Shown piece after piece: positions 58,718 through 64,000 of a stretch of 64,000 bases of DNA (within the stretch, counting starts at the first letter, position 1; each line of letters opens with the position of its first letter). The notes beneath the pieces are model-generated. The model saw only the letters and a program-made list of their open reading frames with translations. It did no database searches and had not been told where the DNA came from. The DNA comes from Methylobacillus arboreus (GTDB taxonomy: Bacteria; Pseudomonadota; Gammaproteobacteria; Burkholderiales; Methylophilaceae): positions 434,001-498,000 of the forward strand of contig NZ_JAJAVC010000006.1 in the NCBI RefSeq assembly GCF_020532725.1, read 5' to 3'. The position numbers were made by a program, and so were the translations under genes.

Positions 58718-60832
58718 TTACCAATAATAGGTGGCACTGGCAATCACCTGCCTGCGCGGGCCCAGCCAGCAATCGCCTCGCGAAATGCAAGTGGATACAT
58801 ACTCCTTATCGAACAGGTTACTGGCATTGAATGCATAGCGCCATGACCCGTAATCCAATCCGAGCATCGCATCAACCAGCGTTACATCGGGCGCCTTGAC
58901 CTGCTCGTAGGCATCCTGAGTACTGCCAATGTAGCGCACCCCGAGGCCGGCCCGGAAGCCATGCAGCTCACCCAGCGCAAACCGCTGCACTGCCCATGCG
59001 GAAGCCAAATGCTTGGGAATGGTTTCGATCTGGTTGCCGCGCTCCGCTGGATTATTGGTTTTGTTATAACGCGCATCCAGATAGCTGTAGCTCGCAATCA
59101 GGCTCAGATGGTTAGTCAGTGAGCTCACCGCTTCCAACTCTAGGCCTCTTGAATGGATTTCTCCTTGCTGGATTGAATAGTTTGGATTGATAGGGTCAGG
59201 CGTCGCACGATTCTGGTCGCGAATATCAAACACTGCCGCAGTAAAGCGAGTGCGGGACCCTGGCGGCTCATACTTCACTCCCAGCTCCCATTGCTTGCCA
59301 CGCTGCGGTTCAAACAGGTCACCCAAGCGATCTGTTCCGGCAACAGGCAAGAAAGATTCGGCATAGCTGATATAAGGCGTCCAGCCATTCTCGGCCACAT
59401 AGGTCAGGCCGTAACGTTCCGTGGTTGCATAATCCCGCTGGGTCTCCGAGCCTTGAGCCTCATTCTTGGCCTCGTCCCGTCGAATGCCGGCTGTCAGTAT
59501 CCATTGCTTGTAGCGCACTTGATCCTGCAAATAAACACCTGTCTGAATCAGGCGCGAGAATGAAGGTGTCAATACCAAGCCAGAAGTATCTACAGGCGTA
59601 TAGATTGGATCGTAGGCATCAATCGAGTTGTTGGGACTGAAATAAAAACCGGCATTCTTGGCTTGGCGAAAACGCCCATAATCCAAACCCAGCAGCAAGG
59701 TATGTGAAAAATCGCCGGTATTGAAGCTGGCTTCCAGGTGATTGTCGAGATTGACGGTCTTGGAATTCGTCTTGGAGACATCCACGTAACGGTTCAACAC
59801 GCGCTGGTTGGCATCGATATAAGGGTTGACGCTGAAACTGTCGGGATAAAGGCTGCGGTAATCGTTCGTGCTGCTGGTGTAGCGGGCGTTCTGCCTAAAT
59901 TTCAGGTGATCGTTGAACGCGTGCTCCAGCGACCATCCGAGGTGCGTGGATTCGGAGACATAGCGGTCGAAGCCGGGATCGCCGAGATAGGTGTTGAACG
60001 GAATCTTGCCGTTCGGGTTGGGCCGCAGCACGCCGGACCAAGGCAGGAATTGCGGCGTGGGCCGCCCGTCATTGCGCTGGTATTGGGCCAGCAGGGTAAT
60101 GCTGGTGTGATCGCTCGGCTTCCAGGTCAGCGAGGGCGCAATCAGGGTGCGCTCGTCTCCCGCATGCTTGACCTGGCTCTCGCTATCGCGTCCCAACAGG
60201 ACCAAGCGGTAGAACAAGTTGTCGGTATCCGCGACCGGCCCTGTGAAATCAGCCTGCAATTGCTTGCGCTGATAGTTGCCAAGCAAGATGCTCATCTCAC
60301 GTTTGGTTTCCGTCTGCGGGCGCTTGGATACCAGGTTAACCACACCGCCGACGCCGCCTGATCCATACAACATGGAAGAAGGTCCCCGTAAAACCTCGAT
60401 GCGCTCCATGGCGTAAGGGTCGGGACGTATGGTCTCGGAATAAAAGGTATTGATCTGGCGCAAGCCATTCAGGTACTGCGTGGCATCCATGCCGCGGATG
60501 GCATAAGAGTCTGACCGTGAATCCAGACCGTACTGGTCGGATACGACCCCAGCACTGTAGCGCAAGACTTCCTGTATTGATTGCGCTCGCTGGTCTTCAA
60601 TCTGGTCTGCCGTGATCACGGAGATGGATTGCGGTGTTTCCAGGATGCTGCTGTCGGTCTTGGTTGCAGTAGCGCTGCGTTTTGCGGTATAGCCCCGCAC
60701 GGCGCTTGTGGGGGTTTCCTTTTCCAGGTGGCTGCTTACCTGCACCTCGGGCAATTTTTCTTCAGCCGCATAAGCCTGCAAGGTAGCAAAGCAAGCCAAC
60801 CAGCAATAGAAACGATAATTTAAGGATTTCAT
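58718..60832 (-). CDS. TonB-dependent siderophore receptor
   Basis: A 704-residue outer-membrane receptor without an STN domain. A signal peptide (ending LQAYAAEE) and a TonB-box-like start (KLPEVQVSSH) are followed by the plug (TPQSISVITADQIEDQRAQS; SMLYGSGGVGGVVNLVSKRP) and a barrel ending VIASATYYW. The ligand is probably a ferric siderophore, but which one is not clear. The ATG at 60832 has GGAG upstream. It is divergent from the PepSY gene across a Fur-like box. Confidence 0.93.
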   Translation of the reverse strand: MKSLNYRFYCWLACFATLQAYAAEEKLPEVQVSSHLEKETPTSAVRGYTAKRSATATKTDSSILETPQSISVITADQIEDQRAQSIQEVLRYSAGVVSDQYGLDSRSDSYAIRGMDATQYLNGLRQINTFYSETIRPDPYAMERIEVLRGPSSMLYGSGGVGGVVNLVSKRPQTETKREMSILLGNYQRKQLQADFTGPVADTDNLFYRLVLLGRDSESQVKHAGDERTLIAPSLTWKPSDHTSITLLAQYQRNDGRPTPQFLPWSGVLRPNPNGKIPFNTYLGDPGFDRYVSESTHLGWSLEHAFNDHLKFRQNARYTSSTNDYRSLYPDSFSVNPYIDANQRVLNRYVDVSKTNSKTVNLDNHLEASFNTGDFSHTLLLGLDYGRFRQAKNAGFYFSPNNSIDAYDPIYTPVDTSGLVLTPSFSRLIQTGVYLQDQVRYKQWILTAGIRRDEAKNEAQGSETQRDYATTERYGLTYVAENGWTPYISYAESFLPVAGTDRLGDLFEPQRGKQWELGVKYEPPGSRTRFTAAVFDIRDQNRATPDPINPNYSIQQGEIHSRGLELEAVSSLTNHLSLIASYSYLDARYNKTNNPAERGNQIETIPKHLASAWAVQRFALGELHGFRAGLGVRYIGSTQDAYEQVKAPDVTLVDAMLGLDYGSWRYAFNASNLFDKEYVSTCISRGDCWLGPRRQVIASATYYW

Positions 60833-60996
60833 GATACTCCTGCATTGAATTAACAATACCGGACAACCCTGCTGACGCAAGGCTTGGGGACAGGGAATTG
60901 CCCGGCTGTGCAAATTCCCCGATTGGATAGATGAAGCTGGAAACACCGGGCTGGAACCCGGACGCAAGCCCAAAACTACTGACGCGCTTGATTATT

Positions 60997-61015
60997 TTTA
61001 ATAAAAATCATTATC
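60997..61015. promoter_or_regulatory. Fur-like box between the TonB receptor and PepSY genes
   Basis: TTTAATAAAAATCATTATC matches 15 of 19 positions of the Fur box consensus, including a perfect right half ATCATTATC. It lies in the 241-bp divergent gap, so it could repress both genes when iron is plentiful. Confidence 0.65.
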
Positions 61016-61073
61016 CGTATTATATAAAATATAAACTTTCATCTCCACTCATAACTGCATCATTAGAATTTGA

Positions 61074-62267
61074 ATGCGTAAATATCTAGTTACCCTGCAT
61101 TGCTGGTTCGGGCTCACCATGGCCGTTTTTCTCTTTATTGCCGGCCTCACCGGTGCCGTCATTTCATGGGATCATGAGCTGGATGAATGGCTAAACCCGG
61201 CGTTGTTCCATGCTGCAAGCACAGGAACACCCCAAGCTGCACTGGATCTTGCCAACAAGCTTGAGCAAGATAACCCCAAATTGATGGTAAGCTACCTGCC
61301 GCTTGATATAGAGCCAGGCCATACCCTGGGTGTGGGCGTTGCCGCCAGGCCGGACCCATCCACCGGAAAAGCCCACGAACTTGATTTCAACCAAGTGGCC
61401 CTAAATCCGGTCAACGGGAAAATACAAGGCCAGCGGGAGTGGGGCGCAGTTTCCCTCAGCCGCGAAAACCTGCTGCCTTTTCTCTATAAACTGCACTACA
61501 GCATGCATATTCCCGATGCCTGGGGCATCGAGTTGGGCATACTGTTCATGGGCATCATTGCCATTATCTGGGTGTTCGATAACCTAATCGCACTCTGGAT
61601 TTCGTTTCCCAACTTCAAGTCGTGGCGCAAATCGTTTGCCTTCCGCTGGCAGCAGGGCGGCTACAAGCTCAATTTCGACCTGCATCGCTCCGGCGGCGTC
61701 TGGGTGTGGCTGTTGTTACTGATACTCGCTGTTACCTCAGTTTCGATGAATCTCAATTTCCAGGTAATGCGCCCCGTGGTGGAAACCTTTTCCAGCCTGA
61801 GCCCAAGCCCGTTTGCCTCGCGCGCACCGCAACCCGAAGACCAGCCGCTCGAACCCGGCATCAGCCGGGAAAAGATACTGGAAATTGCAAGTACGGAAGC
61901 CCGCAAGCGCGGATGGAGCGCACCTGCGGGTGCCGTGTTCTATTCACCGGCATTCGGCCTGTATGGTGTGGGATTTTTTGAAGCGGGCAATGACCATGGC
62001 GACGGCGGACTGGGAAATCCCTGGCTCTACTTCGATGGCAAGGATGGCAGCCCGGCCGGCTCAGTCATTCCCGGCACCGGCAGCGCTGGGGACATCTTCA
62101 TGCAAGCGCAATTCCCGCTGCATTCGGGCCGCATTCTCGGGTTGCCGGGCCGCATCATGATTTCTGTCATGGGCGCCGTGGTGGCAATGCTCAGCATTAC
62201 CGGCATCGTCATTTGGCTGCGCAAGCGCAGATCGCGCAGCACTGCTCAGAAGGTGAAAAACGCTTAA
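61074..62267 (+). CDS. PepSY-associated TM-helix protein (putative siderophore-iron reductase)
   Basis: A 397-residue inner-membrane protein of the PepSY_TM family with four main helices. Histidines able to bind heme or metal lie in LHCWFGLTM (first helix), YKLHYSMHIPDAWG and FDLHRSGGVWVWLL. A long periplasmic loop separates the helix pairs. Members such as FpvG and FoxB-like proteins reduce ferric siderophores in the periplasm or at the membrane, which fits the divergent TonB receptor. The ribosome-binding site is weak. Confidence 0.85.
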   Translation: MRKYLVTLHCWFGLTMAVFLFIAGLTGAVISWDHELDEWLNPALFHAASTGTPQAALDLANKLEQDNPKLMVSYLPLDIEPGHTLGVGVAARPDPSTGKAHELDFNQVALNPVNGKIQGQREWGAVSLSRENLLPFLYKLHYSMHIPDAWGIELGILFMGIIAIIWVFDNLIALWISFPNFKSWRKSFAFRWQQGGYKLNFDLHRSGGVWVWLLLLILAVTSVSMNLNFQVMRPVVETFSSLSPSPFASRAPQPEDQPLEPGISREKILEIASTEARKRGWSAPAGAVFYSPAFGLYGVGFFEAGNDHGDGGLGNPWLYFDGKDGSPAGSVIPGTGSAGDIFMQAQFPLHSGRILGLPGRIMISVMGAVVAMLSITGIVIWLRKRRSRSTAQKVKNA

Positions 62268-62333
62268 GGAGGAACCTTGCTTCAACTACCCTGCCGGGAC
62301 AACGTATCCCATGAAAAGATGGTGAACAGGCTC

Positions 62334-63434
62334 TTAGACCAGGGCCAGCTGGCGCTGTTTTGCACTGGCAGCGCCATGCTGCTGCGCGGCCAGGGCCTGC
62401 AGGATTTTGCGCACCGGCACCGGCAGGGCTGCATCAATCGCCACGTCAAGCGGCATCCAATGCCAGCCAGGTTCCTGCGCCTGCAAGGGCAAAGCAGCCA
62501 CCGGCATATGGTTGGCGGTAATATGCAGCTTGAAGTGGGTGAACACATGGGTCAGCCGCATCAAGGATGCGGGCGCATGCCCATCCAGGCCCATTGTCTG
62601 CTTCCCCCAAGCCTGGCTATCCTGGCCCAACTCCAGCTCGGGCAGGCTCCATAAGCCGCCCCAAATACCGCTATCAGGCCGCTTTTGCAGCAAGACACGG
62701 TTGCCATGCGTCATCACCAGCATTTGCACGGTTTTTTCCGGGATGGTTTTTCTGGGCTTGGAGGCAGGCAATTCGCTGACGCGGTCCATGGACAGTGCGC
62801 CGCAATCTTCCTGCAATGGGCAATTGGCACAACGGGGGCGGCTACGCACGCACACCGTGGCCCCCAGGTCCATCAGGGCTTGCGCGTAAGTGCCCATTGC
62901 AGTCTGGGGCTGCATCCGCTCCGCTATCTGCCAGAGTTTTTTCTCGACACTGGGTTGGCCGGGCCAGCCATCGACCAGGAAATAACGCGCAAACACGCGC
63001 TTTACGTTGCCGTCCAATATCGGTTGCGGCAGGCCGAAGGCGAATGAGGAAATGGCTGCTGCGGTAGAGCGGCCTATGCCGGGCAAGGCTTGTATCGCCT
63101 CGAAATCTCGTGGAAAAACACCCTGGTGTTCGGCCATCATGATCTGCGCTGCCTTATGCAGGTTGCGCGCCCGCGAGTAATACCCCAGGCCGCTCCAGTG
63201 CTGCATCACGTCTTCCTGGCTGGCTGCAGCCAAGCTGGCAATGGTCGGGAAGCGCTGCATGAATTTCTGGTAATAGCCGATCACGGCAGCCACCTGCGTC
63301 TGCTGCAACATGATTTCTGAAACCCAGATCGCATACGGGTCCGTCGTATTCTGCCAGGGCAGGTCATGACGGCCATGCTGTTTTTGCCAGGCAATCAACC
63401 GTTCTGCAATAGGTGGAAAATGTGACAAATCCAT
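62334..63434 (-). CDS. mutY: Adenine DNA glycosylase MutY
   Basis: A 366-residue enzyme that removes adenine opposite 8-oxoguanine. The catalytic domain (LPWQNTTDPYAIWVSEIMLQ; helix-hairpin-helix LPGIGRSTAAAISSFAFG) and the 4Fe-4S motif C-X6-C-X2-C-X5-C (CVRSRPRCANCPLQEDC) are intact. The C-terminal NUDIX-like domain recognises 8-oxoG. The start follows directly on the stop of the AsmA gene, so they are co-transcribed. Confidence 0.95.
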   Translation of the reverse strand: MDLSHFPPIAERLIAWQKQHGRHDLPWQNTTDPYAIWVSEIMLQQTQVAAVIGYYQKFMQRFPTIASLAAASQEDVMQHWSGLGYYSRARNLHKAAQIMMAEHQGVFPRDFEAIQALPGIGRSTAAAISSFAFGLPQPILDGNVKRVFARYFLVDGWPGQPSVEKKLWQIAERMQPQTAMGTYAQALMDLGATVCVRSRPRCANCPLQEDCGALSMDRVSELPASKPRKTIPEKTVQMLVMTHGNRVLLQKRPDSGIWGGLWSLPELELGQDSQAWGKQTMGLDGHAPASLMRLTHVFTHFKLHITANHMPVAALPLQAQEPGWHWMPLDVAIDAALPVPVRKILQALAAQQHGAASAKQRQLALV

Positions 63435-64000
63435 TTATCTGCCAAATAAGTTCTGCAGCTTCTGCTTGACCTTGTCTTCAGACGAGGCAGCCGGCTCATC
63501 GCTGCCTTCCTTGGAGCTTTGATTATTCTTGTTCAGCAGGGATTTAACCGCTTCCTCGCGATTGCCTTCCAGCAGATTCTTCACGGCCTCGCCTTTCGCA
63601 CCGCCGGCGCCTTCCAGTAATTTGTTGCGGGCAACTGCGCTGGCAAGCCCGGCAAAGTCAATGGCATACGCAGGCTTGGCAAAGGTGCCGCTCAGCTTGA
63701 TGGGCACAGTCAAGCCATTGAGCTCTTGCAGGTCTGCCCCGCCCTGTCCTTTAAGGGAAGCCACTACGGTAGGCTTAGCAAGATAATCCAAGGTTTCATT
63801 GGCAATATCGACAGTGCCATTGCCTGCAATACGGAACAAGGGCGCCTTCATGTTCAGGTCGTCGTTATGCGCAACGCCATTCTTGATATTGAAGCTTGCG
63901 GACATTTCGCTGAAATCCGTCTGCTTGCTTTTGTCATCCGCCACACTGGTATTGCCCTTAAGCACATTGAGCTTGTCCTTGGCGCCGCGCAACGTGCCGG
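63435..64000 (-). CDS. AsmA-family protein, C-terminal part (5'-truncated by window edge)
   Basis: The reading frame is open to the window edge and covers the last 188 residues. The AsmA C-terminal domain is recognisable (MSASFNIKNGVAHNDDLNMK; GNGTVDIANETLDYLAKPTV; GLTVPIKLSGTFAKPAYAID), followed by a charged tail. AsmA-like proteins are periplasmic, membrane-anchored and linked to lipid transport to the outer membrane. Its stop is immediately followed by the mutY ATG. Confidence 0.87.
   Translation of the reverse strand, partial: GTLRGAKDKLNVLKGNTSVADDKSKQTDFSEMSASFNIKNGVAHNDDLNMKAPLFRIAGNGTVDIANETLDYLAKPTVVASLKGQGGADLQELNGLTVPIKLSGTFAKPAYAIDFAGLASAVARNKLLEGAGGAKGEAVKNLLEGNREEAVKSLLNKNNQSSKEGSDEPAASSEDKVKQKLQNLFGR

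Overview
The window reads as a chromosomal segment of a methylotrophic betaproteobacterium, most like the Methylophilaceae (for example Methylobacillus). This rests on the metX-metW pair, a gatCAB cluster divergent from mreBCD-mrdA-rodA, the RlpA/DacA/Dat/DUF493/LipB/LipA run, UbiK beside ComM, and a formaldehyde-activating-enzyme (Fae) homologue. Coding density is high. I see no rRNA, tRNA, insertion sequence, prophage or CRISPR array.

Layout. 1-7.7 kb: a truncated EamA transporter, gamma carbonic anhydrase, metX-metW, a TauE/DsbD-like membrane protein with an AmpG permease, xthA divergent from pyrE, a deoxyinosine glycosylase and a DUF4124 protein. 7.7-18.8 kb: gatCAB (minus) faces the rod-shape and peptidoglycan genes mreB, mreC, mreD, mrdA, rodA, rlpA and a DD-carboxypeptidase (plus). 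18.8-24.2 kb: D-amino-acid aminotransferase, lipoate genes, a CBS/DUF21 membrane protein and a UbiH-type monooxygenase. 24.2-28.4 kb: an iron-uptake signalling cassette (ECF sigma, FecR, STN-type TonB receptor) under a Fur-like box. 28.4-36.3 kb: accessory genes, including a frameshifted MocR-type regulator between an ABM/zinc-ribbon gene and a two-repeat cupin gene. 36.3-45.4 kb: a TonB-like protein, mpl, metH, a VIT1/CCC1 protein, comM and ubiK. 45.5-50.9 kb: a nitrogen island (TorF porin, glnK, amtB) with a sigma-54 promoter, then a second sigma-54 promoter that seems to drive a small RNA, then gshA-gshB. 51-58 kb: a minor-pilin operon pilE-fimT-pilV-pilW-pilX-pilY1 (minus). 58-64 kb: the Fae homologue, a second TonB receptor divergent from a PepSY membrane protein across a Fur-like box, mutY and the end of an AsmA gene.

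Most interesting signals. (1) A perfect GG-N10-GC sigma-54 promoter at 48499-48513, almost identical to the one before torF-glnK-amtB, followed about 100 nt later by a strong terminator with no credible ORF between: a candidate nitrogen-controlled small RNA carrying a C/U-rich anti-Shine-Dalgarno segment. (2) Paired direct repeats with the same 24-bp period and the same distance to a -10 element upstream of the ABM/zinc-ribbon gene and the bicupin gene on either side of the MocR regulator, predicting a two-target regulon. (3) Two exact 11-bp repeats 21 bp apart upstream of the minor-pilin operon, with the geometry of LytTR/AlgR sites. (4) A Fae homologue lacking the family's conserved catalytic histidine.
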